From positions 1 through 22,969 of the forward strand of contig CAZJPS010000013.1 of assembly GCA_964548055.1 (NCBI GenBank): a stretch of DNA of 22,969 nucleotides. Direction: 5' to 3'. The position numbers and the translations under genes are program-made. The notes under the pieces were generated by a model. That model did no database searches and was not told the origin of the DNA. It saw only the letters and a program-made list of their open reading frames with translations. Source of the DNA: CAZJPS01 sp964548055. GTDB taxonomy: Bacteria; Patescibacteriota; Gracilibacteria; Peribacterales; Peribacteraceae. Below are positions 1-6,357 of this stretch, one piece after another (within the stretch, counting starts at the first letter, position 1; each line of letters starts with the position of its first letter).

Positions 1-66
1 AAACGGGGCAGACTGTAAATCTGCTGGCTTACGCCTTCAGTGGTTCGAGTCCACTCCGGCCCACCA
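1..66 (+). tRNA. tRNA-Tyr (GTA), 5' part outside window
   Basis: The window opens inside a tRNA. The anticodon stem-loop GCAGA-CTGTAAA-TCTGC carries anticodon GTA. It is followed by a long variable arm (class II, as in bacterial tRNA-Tyr and tRNA-Leu), a T arm with TTCGAGT between AGTGG and CCACT, the 3' acceptor strand CCGGCCC, discriminator A and an encoded CCA ending at 66. The D arm and 5' acceptor strand are missing because the window starts there. The match in layout to bacterial tRNA-Tyr is close. Confidence 0.93.
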
Positions 67-81
67 TCGTTCACACAAATT

Positions 82-279
82 TTATTCTACTGTTTTTAAC
101 CACCAGTTTTTTAGCCACGGGAGCGATAGTGTAGATAAAATATATCCGCCTGTGGGAACCAAGGCGTTTACATATGGTTGCTCAACTCCGATAGTCCACA
201 AAAAAAGAGTTGCCGTGAGATATGTGATGCTTGCAATGAAACTACGCCGAGTAAAACTTACTTCCCAAGCCTTTTCCAT
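82..279 (-). CDS. possible small two-helix membrane protein
   Basis: A 65-residue reading frame with a charged N-terminus (MEKAWEVSFTRRS), a hydrophobic stretch at about residues 14-32, a short loop (EQPYVN), a second weaker hydrophobic stretch at about 37-55 and a Lys/Trp-rich tail. The composition looks like a real small membrane protein rather than a random frame. A purine-rich AGGAAAG lies 5-11 bases before the ATG and could be a ribosome site, which is rare in this window. It runs convergent to the tRNA-Tyr gene. I do not recognise a family, and with no codon statistics or homologue it may still be spurious. Confidence 0.4.
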   Translation of the reverse strand: MEKAWEVSFTRRSFIASITYLTATLFLWTIGVEQPYVNALVPTGGYILSTLSLPWLKNWWLKTVE

Positions 280-451
280 TTCTACTTTCCTGTTTCGTTC
301 CTACAACGTGCGGATGTCTTCAGCTACATCTTTCATACTCAGTAAGCATACATGATGAAACAACTAAAGTTTAAAAAATAGCAATGTCTTCTGTGTCATC
401 TTTTATAGCTTAATGGCGTCTGGGTTATAGATGTTAGTTTTTTGAAGAAGA

Positions 452-535
452 TATGGAAGCGAGATCCGTTTCTGCGGGTTCTCGGCAACTCAGCCCCAAG
501 GAGGGGAAGAGGCTCCGCAAGGAGCCTCTTTTTTT
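452..535 (+). ncRNA. candidate structured small RNA ending at a terminator
   Basis: No gene is visible from about 280 to 590. Within it, three consecutive hairpins can be drawn: 460-484 (CGAGA paired with TCTCG, with an inner CCG/CGG helix), 494-506 (CCCC-AAGGA-GGGG) and the terminator at 509-535. The middle hairpin encloses AAGGAGG (498-504), a perfect Shine-Dalgarno-like string held against CCCC. The terminator is followed by a separate promoter for the flavin reductase, so this is better read as an independent small RNA or the tail of one than as a leader. It matches no riboswitch consensus I know. The 5' end is a guess; no clear promoter is seen. Confidence 0.35.
509..535 (+). terminator. 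intrinsic terminator
   Basis: A perfect 8-bp stem GAGGCTCC / GGAGCCTC with a GCAA tetraloop (509-528) is followed by seven T residues. This is a textbook Rho-independent terminator on the plus strand. There is no protein gene directly upstream, so it most likely ends a small RNA. Confidence 0.88.
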
Positions 536-548
536 GTCGTCAATCTCA

Positions 549-582
549 AATACTTTACATGTTAAGTATTAGTACGTATTCT
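549..582 (+). promoter_or_regulatory. sigma70 promoter overlapped by palindromic operator
   Basis: TTTACA (554-559), a 17-bp spacer and TATTCT (577-582) form a good vegetative promoter. Only 7 nt separate the -10 from the ATG at 590, so the message should be leaderless. A 22-bp near-perfect palindrome (549-570; half-sites AATACTT and AAGTATT around central ACATGT, 20 of 22 positions symmetric) covers the -35. Size and symmetry fit a MarR-dimer operator, and a MarR gene lies one gene downstream. Confidence 0.72.
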
Positions 583-589
583 TAAGCAT

Positions 590-1183
590 ATGCTTACTAT
601 ACATACGATCATCGGCAGCACACGACCTGGTCGATTTAGCGAAAAACCTGCGCAGTGGGTGTACAACGAGGCAAAAAAGCGAGAGGGAATAACAGGTGAA
701 CTATTAGATTTGCGCGACTATCCCATGCCATTTTTTAATGAAGCGATGTCTCCTTCCTCATCAGGGGGGAAGATAGATAATGATGTTGTAAAAAAGTGGG
801 CTTCGAAAATACAGGATGCAGACGCATTTATTGTTGTAAGTCCTGAATACAATCACGGTTACCCCGCAGTACTGAAGAACGCATTCGATTACGTATATAA
901 CGAATGGAACAACAAACCGATAGCTTTTGTAAGCTATGGAAGCGTAGGAGGAGGGCGCGTAGTGGAACAATTACGTACCGTAGCGATTGAATTACAAATG
1001 GCTCCCATTCGGAATGCAGTTCATATTCCAGGTCATGTGGTTTTTCCTATTCTATCGGGTAAAGCTGAGTGGAACCCCCTTGCAGATCCTTCCCTTATGA
1101 GTAGTGCAGATAAAATGCTTACACAATTGATTTGGTGGGCTCAGGCGCTGAAGGCAGCACGCCTTCATTCTGTATCACAATAG
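590..1183 (+). CDS. NAD(P)H-dependent FMN reductase family protein
   Basis: 197 residues, the usual length for the flavodoxin-like FMN_red family. The N-terminal beta strand leads into the FMN-phosphate loop GSTRPGR (residues 9-15). SPEYNHGYPAVLKNAFDY near residues 84-101 is the family's second signature, which contacts the isoalloxazine ring and dimer partner. SYGSVGGGR follows at about 116-124. Such enzymes reduce FMN or quinones/azo compounds with NAD(P)H in the cytoplasm, but the substrate cannot be read from sequence. The ATG at 590 is favoured because it opens directly on the core beta strand and sits 7 nt from a -10 box. The following MarR gene and the palindrome over its promoter suggest induction by an oxidant or electrophile sensed by that regulator (inference). 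Confidence 0.93.
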   Translation: MLTIHTIIGSTRPGRFSEKPAQWVYNEAKKREGITGELLDLRDYPMPFFNEAMSPSSSGGKIDNDVVKKWASKIQDADAFIVVSPEYNHGYPAVLKNAFDYVYNEWNNKPIAFVSYGSVGGGRVVEQLRTVAIELQMAPIRNAVHIPGHVVFPILSGKAEWNPLADPSLMSSADKMLTQLIWWAQALKAARLHSVSQ

Positions 1184-1186
1184 TTA

Positions 1187-1223
1187 TTGGCACAATTTTA
1201 CTACAAGGCCATAATGGTATACT
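1187..1223 (+). promoter_or_regulatory. possible promoter of the MarR gene
   Basis: TTGGCA (1187-1192), 17-bp spacer, CATAAT (1210-1215), with an alternative -10 TATACT at 1218-1223. Transcripts would start about 7-15 nt before the ATG at 1237. It lies in the short gap after the reductase stop codon, so the regulator may also be read from the reductase promoter. No palindrome like that at 549-570 is seen here. Confidence 0.5.
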
Positions 1224-1236
1224 CGGACGGTTTCCA

Positions 1237-1686
1237 ATGAGTTCTACTCTCTGCACACAGCCGGCATTAAAGATTCATCGCCTCAGTTTCTTATTGGAAA
1301 AAATGGCGGATCAAGCTTTGCAACATGAGTTGGATTTGTCATTTTCGCAGTGCATGATTTTGAATTCACTCAGTAATAATCCTAAATGCTCACAGCAATC
1401 TATTGCTAAATGTCGTGATCTTACACAGGCGGCCGTAAGCAGGCAGATGGAAACGTTGCAAGAAAAAAAATTAATAACACGTGAAGATAACGCACTGAAT
1501 AGGCGTGAACATGTACTAAAAATTACGCAGAAAGGTGAGGCGATCCTAAAAAAAGGAATGGCCATTATGTCAGAAAAATTTGAGTCAGCGCTTTCTGTTT
1601 TAACACCTGAAGAAATGAAACAGCTACAAGCTCAATGCGAGAAAGTATTAGATGCAATTTATAAAGAACGAGATTGTGGGTGTTAG
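1237..1686 (+). CDS. MarR-family transcriptional regulator, Cys-rich
   Basis: 149 residues from the ATG at 1237, the normal MarR length. The frame is open further upstream but that would overlap the reductase and add an unrelated N-terminus. Winged helix-turn-helix: helix around SQQSIAKCRDLTQ, recognition helix TQAAVSRQMETLQEKKLI (about 63-80), then the wing with NRREHVLKITQKG, where the Arg and L-x-x-T pattern is typical. Flanking helices form the dimer interface. It has seven cysteines (6, 39, 51, 59, 134, 147, 149), including a C-terminal CGC, unusually many, which suggests thiol-based redox sensing. It likely binds the palindrome at 549-570 and controls the reductase. The stop abuts the next gene with no gap. 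Confidence 0.92.
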   Translation: MSSTLCTQPALKIHRLSFLLEKMADQALQHELDLSFSQCMILNSLSNNPKCSQQSIAKCRDLTQAAVSRQMETLQEKKLITREDNALNRREHVLKITQKGEAILKKGMAIMSEKFESALSVLTPEEMKQLQAQCEKVLDAIYKERDCGC

Positions 1687-2040
1687 ATGATTCTTAATTT
1701 GATAGCCTTATTTGTGTACGATATGCATCGTCTGGATCTTGAAGAATGGGCGGATGTCTATTTTGGCGGAGAGTGCGGACTTTCGAAGCGTAAGACATTT
1801 AGTTGCCCTTCGTATTATCGTGGGAAAAAAATGGTCGCTTTTTTGTATCATGATGCACTAGGAATTAAGCTTCCTCCTGAGAGAGTACTTCAAAAGATTG
1901 CAGAAGATAGTGAAGTGTATAGTCACTTCAATCCCGGTGATGGAATTATGAAGAACTGGTTACTCATTACCCGTCCTGATGCATCGGAGTATGAACAGGA
2001 AAAATATCTTATTGAGGAGTCGTTGAATCTATTTGTGTAA
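1687..2040 (+). CDS. small YjbR/TfoX-N-like protein
   Basis: 117 residues if it starts at the ATG directly after the MarR stop; the ATG at 1723 (MHRLDLEEW, 105 residues) is the better-looking protein start. The middle segment, a Lys-Met-x-Ala-Phe-Leu strand followed by GIKLPPERV and later NPGDGIMKNWLLI, follows the pattern of the small alpha/beta fold shared by MmcQ/YjbR and TfoX N-terminal domains (a GKMFAL-type strand, a lysine in LK, a late Trp). These are DNA-binding-like or uncharacterised domains. The resemblance is by pattern only. Head-to-tail packing with the MarR gene implies co-transcription and probably translational coupling. Confidence 0.6.
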   Translation: MILNLIALFVYDMHRLDLEEWADVYFGGECGLSKRKTFSCPSYYRGKKMVAFLYHDALGIKLPPERVLQKIAEDSEVYSHFNPGDGIMKNWLLITRPDASEYEQEKYLIEESLNLFV

Positions 2041-2059
2041 AAACTTCCTCGACTTTTTC

Positions 2060-2087
2060 ATCGCTTTTTATCGTCGCGATACTTTTT
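2060..2087 (+). terminator. weak intrinsic terminator
   Basis: TATCG-TCG-CGATA (2069-2081), with an alternative pairing of ATCGC (2060-2064) with GCGAT (2076-2080), is followed after one base by six T residues. The stem is only 5 bp, so this is a weak candidate for ending the reductase/MarR operon. Confidence 0.35.
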
Positions 2088-2174
2088 TGGTCGTCATTTT
2101 TTATACTTTTTAGCTGCTGGTTGCTGAGCAGAACAGGACAAGAAAAAATGCGTCTTTAGCACTTGATTTCGTGG

Positions 2175-2190
2175 GTGTACGATCGTACAC
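2175..2190. promoter_or_regulatory. perfect 16-bp palindrome before a small gene
   Basis: GTGTAC-GATC-GTACAC is perfectly symmetric and ends 8 nt before the ATG at 2199. It could be a repressor operator or, in RNA, a hairpin next to the start. No clear -35/-10 pair is visible around it. Confidence 0.45.
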
Positions 2191-2198
2191 TCCCGTAC

Positions 2199-2510
2199 AT
2201 GCACACTACCTCACCCACCACTAATACCTGGACTAAAGCTGCAACCGTGATCGTCGATTGGTCCCAGCAAAAACACGATACACAGCAAGAAGAAACTATG
2301 GAAGTTGCTCATCTCATGAATTGGATTCGTACATATCCAGCACGTACAGCTGTACATGTATATTTGCGCAGGATGCCATTGCAAAAGAACAGACTACTTC
2401 AAAATACGCTTCAATCTCTCGGGTGCAAAGTTACTCTACGAGATGCACGAATTGCCACAGAGGAAGTATCAACTCATTTGAATCAAACAGCTGCTGCCTC
2501 GTTCTTTTAA
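2199..2510 (+). CDS. small orphan protein, faintly NYN-like
   Basis: 103 residues from ATG 2199; an upstream TTG at 2163 would read through the palindrome and is less likely. After a Thr-rich head come a hydrophobic strand ATVIVDW, an acidic helix (EETMEVAHLMNWI), strand TAVHVYLRR, helix QKNRLLQNTLQSLG and strand CKVTLRDA. This strand/helix order, with Asp after the first strand, loosely recalls NYN/PIN-type nuclease folds, but the other catalytic acids are not evident. I do not recognise a family. It is flanked by a palindrome upstream and a terminator 30 nt downstream, so it is probably a single-gene unit. Confidence 0.55.
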   Translation: MHTTSPTTNTWTKAATVIVDWSQQKHDTQQEETMEVAHLMNWIRTYPARTAVHVYLRRMPLQKNRLLQNTLQSLGCKVTLRDARIATEEVSTHLNQTAAASFF

Positions 2511-2539
2511 GATAGACACAAACAACCCCTTCGTATTCT

Positions 2540-2564
2540 AACGGACTCTGCAAAGAGTCCGTTT
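2540..2564 (+). terminator. intrinsic terminator
   Basis: A perfect 10-bp stem AACGGACTCT / AGAGTCCGTT with GCAA loop, followed by a short T run. It uses the same GCAA tetraloop as the terminator at 509-535. The T tract is poor (TTTCTGT), so efficiency may be moderate. It separates the small orphan gene from the SLH-CAP gene. Confidence 0.7.
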
Positions 2565-2567
2565 CTG

Positions 2568-2573
2568 TATACT
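2568..2573 (+). promoter_or_regulatory. -10 box of the SLH-CAP gene
   Basis: TATACT lies 7 nt before the ATG at 2581. No good -35 is present at the right distance because the terminator stem occupies that position. The spacing predicts a leaderless transcript. Confidence 0.5.
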
Positions 2574-2580
2574 ACAGCGT

Positions 2581-3741
2581 ATGCATGTACGAAAAATCAT
2601 CCTTCCACTTCTTTTCATTTCCTTTTCATATATAAGTGCAGCGTCTGCAAGTGGTTTTACAGACGTAAAGCAAGGAGTTCCTTTTAGCGAAGCAATTGAA
2701 GCTTTAAAAGCCGCTGGATTCATACAGGGATACAGCGATGGGAGCTTCCGTCCATATCGAACTCTCAATAGGGCAGAATTTGTAAAAATACTTTCTGGCA
2801 CATTGAAAGGAACTTCTCGTGGATGTATGAGAGGAAGCCGTAGTATCTTTAAAGACGTACCGGCGAAAGCGTGGTTTCGTACGAGTGTGTGTGAGGCAAA
2901 GGAACGAGGGTTGGTAAAAGGGTTTAAAGATGGAACATTTAGACCCAGTGCCCCTATCACACTTGCCGAAGCGGCTTCTATTCTTTCAGCTGCTTTTCAT
3001 GATGTAAGAGAGGGGACTGCTCCTTGGTACAAGGGGCCACTTTCTTTTTTGGCTGAGCATGGAGCAATTCCACTTTCACTAGGAAATCCGAATCAGGCAG
3101 TGCGCAGAGGAGAATTTGCAGAAATATTGTGGAGGTTACAGCAAGATAAAAGAGATTTTCCTTCCACCACACTTACAAAAGTTCTTACTGCTCAGTGCAA
3201 GGAAATTATGCAACCTGCAATAGCACACGTGGATATGAATGAGGTCTCCAGCACGTGGCTTCAGTGGATTAATGATGCTCGTGCTGAAAATAATCTTTCG
3301 TTTTATTCATTGGATAGGCAGCTGGAGAGAACAGCACTCATATGGTCAAAATTGAGTAAAGAAAGAGGAGTTATTTCACATAAACGAGAAGAAAATAGTA
3401 GCTACTACGATTACAAACGTATTGAGCAATGGTTTGAAGATTTGGGTCTTACATTCAAAAATATTTCACGAACTACCTTTACCGAAAATATAGGAACTGG
3501 CTATTACACATGCAATAAAACCGATTGTACTTCAGAATTTTTAAAAGCAATTCGCACTACATTTGATTTCTATATGGCCGAGAAAAATAAAGAGTCCAGA
3601 GCTCATTACAATAGTATTATGAATCCTAATTTTGAACGGATTGGAGTTGGTATAGCTCTTGATGAAGCAAAACATAAGTATTACATCACCACACATTACG
3701 GTACACAAATTACATCTGATCCTGCGCCCGTATGTATGTAA
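2581..3741 (+). CDS. secreted SLH-domain protein with C-terminal CAP (SCP/PR-1) domain
   Basis: 386 residues. A signal peptide (residues 1-24, KIILPLLFISFSYISAASAS) is followed by three S-layer homology repeats: 25-70 (FTDV...FIQGYSDGSFRPYRTLNRAEFVKIL), 88-140 (FKDV...LVKGFKDGTFRPSAPITLAE) and a degenerate one at about 145-187. Residues 220-375 form a CAP domain: WLQWINDARAENNL helix, His in ISHKR, TENIG near 301-305, AHYNSIMNPNFERIGVG at about 341-357 and a final YYITTHYG strand. These are the conserved His/Glu/His positions of the fold. SLH repeats tether proteins non-covalently to cell-wall polymers, so the CAP domain should be displayed at the surface. Start chosen because the signal peptide begins there. 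The CAP activity is unknown. Confidence 0.92.
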   Translation: MHVRKIILPLLFISFSYISAASASGFTDVKQGVPFSEAIEALKAAGFIQGYSDGSFRPYRTLNRAEFVKILSGTLKGTSRGCMRGSRSIFKDVPAKAWFRTSVCEAKERGLVKGFKDGTFRPSAPITLAEAASILSAAFHDVREGTAPWYKGPLSFLAEHGAIPLSLGNPNQAVRRGEFAEILWRLQQDKRDFPSTTLTKVLTAQCKEIMQPAIAHVDMNEVSSTWLQWINDARAENNLSFYSLDRQLERTALIWSKLSKERGVISHKREENSSYYDYKRIEQWFEDLGLTFKNISRTTFTENIGTGYYTCNKTDCTSEFLKAIRTTFDFYMAEKNKESRAHYNSIMNPNFERIGVGIALDEAKHKYYITTHYGTQITSDPAPVCM

Positions 3742-3783
3742 CTATAAAAACGTTTCCATGTGAACATGCACTTGGCATAGAAA

Positions 3784-4671
3784 TTATTTTTTAATTATCT
3801 GATACCCTAACAACTTCTTTTGGCAAAGAAGTAGCACGCACAATGCAGCAATTGCACAATACAAAAGTTCATCTGGCCCTGAATTTGGCTGTGCAGCTGG
3901 CCTTGGACCAGAGTGCAAGGGAGGATTTGTTGTGGAAGCTTGAATGCTGTTTCCGTTTTTCTGATTTGCAACTGTGTACGGATTTTGAGGAATAAGATTA
4001 GCGCTTGCAGGTATAAATACTTCTGCCGACGAAGACGATTCAGAGCTACTACTTGATGCATTTACGTTTTGCACAATTACAGTAGTTTCGGATGTGGCTG
4101 AACCAGAGATCGGTATTTCAGATTGTGCACTACTATATTCTGAGGATGCAGAACTGAGTGAATTTGCACGAACAATAATGTCGCCAAATAGGGAGGGATT
4201 TGTAAGCAGGATGAAGCGATATGTTTTTTCTTCTTCTGTCGAAAAAATATTGAAAGAGTAAGCTGAACCAGGTTGGATAGCAGGAGAAACAAGAATGTTC
4301 CCTTCATCAATATGAAGTGTGTCCGATTGAATGATCTGTGGCGTTTTAGTGTCGTTCACAATTGTGACTAGTTCTCCTGGTTTTGCAGTAATCACACGTG
4401 GTGTAATTTCTGAATCTGATATTTTGATGATATGTGTATCACTGGGAAGTGTGGTAGAAACAGTGTCTCCTACGAGCAAACTCTGGTTCTGTAATGCCAT
4501 ATATGCAGTGCCTACCATGACTAAAATTCCAACAATTGCTGCTGGCACTCTTGTTACTCGTTTTTCAGAAGAGGATTCGGTTTGCTTTTCAAAAGACACA
4601 GTTGTGTTTTGTTCAGGAGTTTTTTGTCCCTGTTTTTCAATAGAGCGCCAATGAGGGTGAAGATCGCTCAT
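3784..4671 (-). CDS. membrane-anchored degenerate cupredoxin-fold protein
   Basis: 295 residues: polar cytoplasmic N-terminus (1-41), membrane helix 43-61 (VPAAIVGILVMVGTAYMAL), a beta domain at 83-168, a long Ser/Thr-rich low-complexity linker (170-265) and a second hydrophobic segment at 269-283 followed by a Lys-rich tail. The beta domain reads like a plastocyanin/azurin-type domain (strand ITPRVITAKPGELVTIVND, then IQPGSAYSFNI and a final GDIIV strand). The copper ligands are absent: the expected first His is Gln in TPQII, and the Cys-x-x-His loop is replaced by ILLTNPSLFG. It is therefore probably a binding or structural domain, not an electron carrier. Its ATG overlaps the preceding cohesin gene's stop as ATGA, so the two are translationally coupled. 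Confidence 0.75.
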   Translation of the reverse strand: MSDLHPHWRSIEKQGQKTPEQNTTVSFEKQTESSSEKRVTRVPAAIVGILVMVGTAYMALQNQSLLVGDTVSTTLPSDTHIIKISDSEITPRVITAKPGELVTIVNDTKTPQIIQSDTLHIDEGNILVSPAIQPGSAYSFNIFSTEEEKTYRFILLTNPSLFGDIIVRANSLSSASSEYSSAQSEIPISGSATSETTVIVQNVNASSSSSESSSSAEVFIPASANLIPQNPYTVANQKNGNSIQASTTNPPLHSGPRPAAQPNSGPDELLYCAIAALCVLLLCQKKLLGYQIIKK

Positions 4672-5840
4672 ATATGTTTCTTTGTTGCGACTGCCTGTTT
4701 ACGCATTGCAAAAAACGTACCAATTACTGCTGACATGAAAACAAGAATAATAAGGAGCGATGGTAGCCCCGCCTCACCAGGCACAGTAGTGGTTCCGTTT
4801 TGATGTCCCAGAGGATTGGATGGAGCTGTATTTTGAGAGTTTCCTCCCGGAAGGGTGTGAAGAGGCGCTGTGGAAGTAGAGGGTTTTCCTATTTCTACTG
4901 CTACTTCCTGGCTAAATGCACTTTCTTCATTTTGCGCGTTTACTGCGCGCACAGCAGCATAGTAGGTATCACCTACGGGAAGATTACGAATGGCGACGCT
5001 TGTTGCAGTTGATGGTAGGCTCCTTTTTTGCAGGTAGCGTCCCATCTGAGTTCCATAGTACACGTTATATCCTTGCACCTGCCCGCTTTGCAGAGTATCC
5101 CATGCTAATAGCAGGCTGTTGCTATCTGTAGTTGCGCGAACATTTTGTACTTGCAACTGTGTAAATAATAAAATGGAAGTAGGCGCAACTGTTGGTGTAG
5201 AGCTATTGCTGGAGCGTGAGGATTCGGTATTTTGACTTGATTGCACTAATGAACCATTCACTTTTACAAGCAGTGAACCTAGGGGAAGGTGTAACACGGA
5301 AGTAGTACTAGCTTTTGGTAGCACATAAGTATGCCCAGTTGTTGATGCAGATGGGTCGTAAAAACTGATGGGAGATTGCGTAGTGCTTACGTTTTCTTTA
5401 ACTTTGAATATTACTCGAGCAATTACCGCTTGAGGATTGCTTGTTTCTTTTCCTTCGTCTGTTTGAGCGCTAATTTTTACCAATCCTTCAGATTCTGAAA
5501 AATCAGCTTCGCCCGGGATAAGTATTGGGAAATTTGGACCGAAGGTTATGGAAACTCCCTCTAAAATACTAGAGTCATATGAGAGCCACGCACGTACTTT
5601 TTTTAATGGATCACCCGATGGATTCTGAACAATAATATCTACATCCAATGTATCCCCCGATGATAATGGATTCGTGACAAGTGTCTGAGGATCAAATACA
5701 TCAAATGCTGGGCAGAGTGATTGGTCTTGTTCTTCGCAATGCGGACGAAACAGCAGTGAATTTTGCTCGGCAGCCACGGCTGGAATAGAAAGTAGCGCCC
5801 ACGTGAGTGACCCCACAAGGAGAGAAGCCACAAGCCGCAT
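4668..5840 (-). CDS. cohesin + fibronectin type III surface protein, C-terminally membrane anchored
   Basis: 390 residues from the ATG at 5840, chosen because it opens a clean signal peptide (MRLVASLLVG...SIPAVAA, 1-24); the frame runs further upstream, but that would overlap the dockerin gene. Residues about 50-195 fit a cohesin domain: DTLDVDIIVQNPSGDPLKKVRAWLSYD early, a central GEADFSESEGLVKISAQ, and IARVIFKVKE. A Ser/Thr linker follows, then an FN3 domain at about 226-317 (LLLAWDTLQSGQVQGYNVYYG ... YYAAVRAVNAQNEES). After a Gly/Asn/Pro-rich linker, a membrane helix (358-378) and basic tail (MRKQAVATKK) fix the C-terminus in the membrane. Cohesins bind dockerins, and a dockerin gene sits immediately upstream in the same operon. 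Confidence 0.85.
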   Translation of the reverse strand: MRLVASLLVGSLTWALLSIPAVAAEQNSLLFRPHCEEQDQSLCPAFDVFDPQTLVTNPLSSGDTLDVDIIVQNPSGDPLKKVRAWLSYDSSILEGVSITFGPNFPILIPGEADFSESEGLVKISAQTDEGKETSNPQAVIARVIFKVKENVSTTQSPISFYDPSASTTGHTYVLPKASTTSVLHLPLGSLLVKVNGSLVQSSQNTESSRSSNSSTPTVAPTSILLFTQLQVQNVRATTDSNSLLLAWDTLQSGQVQGYNVYYGTQMGRYLQKRSLPSTATSVAIRNLPVGDTYYAAVRAVNAQNEESAFSQEVAVEIGKPSTSTAPLHTLPGGNSQNTAPSNPLGHQNGTTTVPGEAGLPSLLIILVFMSAVIGTFFAMRKQAVATKKHI

Positions 5841-5868
5841 ATGGTGTTGCCAGATATTCACAGTGTTT

Positions 5869-6225
5869 TTAACGGGCAGAAAGAGCATGCAGCACCCGGA
5901 GCGCATCACGGTATGTAAGCATGAAATCACCGTCACTATCGCCACGGCGAAGCTCTTCTGAATTTGGTCTTTCTAGGCCTTCTGCAAATGTTAGAATCAG
6001 AGCTGCATCTTGGGGTGTAAGAACACCGTCTCCATCGATATCTCCTTTGGGAGAAACTCTCAAAACATTTTCTTGAACAGCTGCTTCACTGGTATCAAAT
6101 GGATGCACCTCTCCGGCAGTTTCAAGTCCGACGCCAAAAGCGAAGAGTGCACATATAATACCGAATCCCACTGTATGTAACGGGGAGCGATGAAGATACG
6201 ATTGAAGTGTGTGTTTGGTACGCAT
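5869..6225 (-). CDS. membrane-anchored dockerin-domain protein
   Basis: 118 residues from the ATG at 6225 (an in-frame ATG at 6264 would place the promoter inside the gene). A basic N-terminus and a hydrophobic segment at 19-35 (VGFGIICALFAFGVGLE) act as signal anchor or signal peptide. The C-terminal half is a dockerin with two EF-hand-like calcium loops: GDIDGDGVLTPQDAALIL (61-78) and GDSDGDFMLTYRDALRVL (95-112), with acidic ligands D62/D64/D66/D73 and D96/D98/D100/D107. There is no catalytic domain, so it is a small adaptor or anchor rather than a cellulosomal enzyme. It is first gene of a three-gene unit with the cohesin protein 28 bp downstream, its likely partner. Confidence 0.85.
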   Translation of the reverse strand: MRTKHTLQSYLHRSPLHTVGFGIICALFAFGVGLETAGEVHPFDTSEAAVQENVLRVSPKGDIDGDGVLTPQDAALILTFAEGLERPNSEELRRGDSDGDFMLTYRDALRVLHALSAR

Positions 6226-6235
6226 AAATCTTATT

Positions 6236-6264
6236 ATTATAGCGTTTTTGCAACTTTTCCTCAA
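6236..6264 (-). promoter_or_regulatory. sigma70 promoter of the dockerin-cohesin operon
   Basis: On the minus strand TTGAGG (6264-6259), a 17-bp spacer and a consensus TATAAT (6241-6236). The -10 ends 10 nt before the ATG at 6225, so the leader would be only about 3-4 nt and has no Shine-Dalgarno sequence. Confidence 0.8.
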
Positions 6265-6275
6265 CGGACAGCCAA

Positions 6276-6351
6276 TTGACTTATATCCAATACTATTTCT
6301 AGTATTTATTTTACTTTCTCTTATTTATTATCGTTTTTTTCGCTGTATAGT
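6276..6351 (+). promoter_or_regulatory. promoter region of holA
   Basis: Two candidates lie in this AT-rich stretch. The distal one is TTGACT (6276-6281), 18-bp spacer, TAGTAT (6300-6305); its -10 lies in a perfect inverted repeat AATACTA-TTTC-TAGTATT (6289-6306). The proximal one is TATAGT (6346-6351), 6 nt from the ATG, without a good -35, which would give a leaderless message. The region is divergent from the dockerin operon promoter. Confidence 0.5.
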
Positions 6352-6357
6352 CGGTTT

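Noticed and set aside
1132..1236. N-terminal extension of the MarR frame upstream to 1132
   Set aside because: It overlaps the flavin reductase and adds an unrelated sequence; the MarR fold begins after ATG 1237.
4668..4770. LPxTG-type sorting signal at the cohesin protein C-terminus
   Set aside because: There is a membrane helix and basic tail, but the only LPGG-like string lies about 28 residues before the helix and is not a standard motif.
5841..5945. N-terminal extension of the cohesin frame
   Set aside because: It overlaps the dockerin gene, and the signal peptide begins cleanly at 5840.
6226..6264. Earlier ATG for the dockerin protein
   Set aside because: It would place a good -35/-10 promoter inside the coding region.
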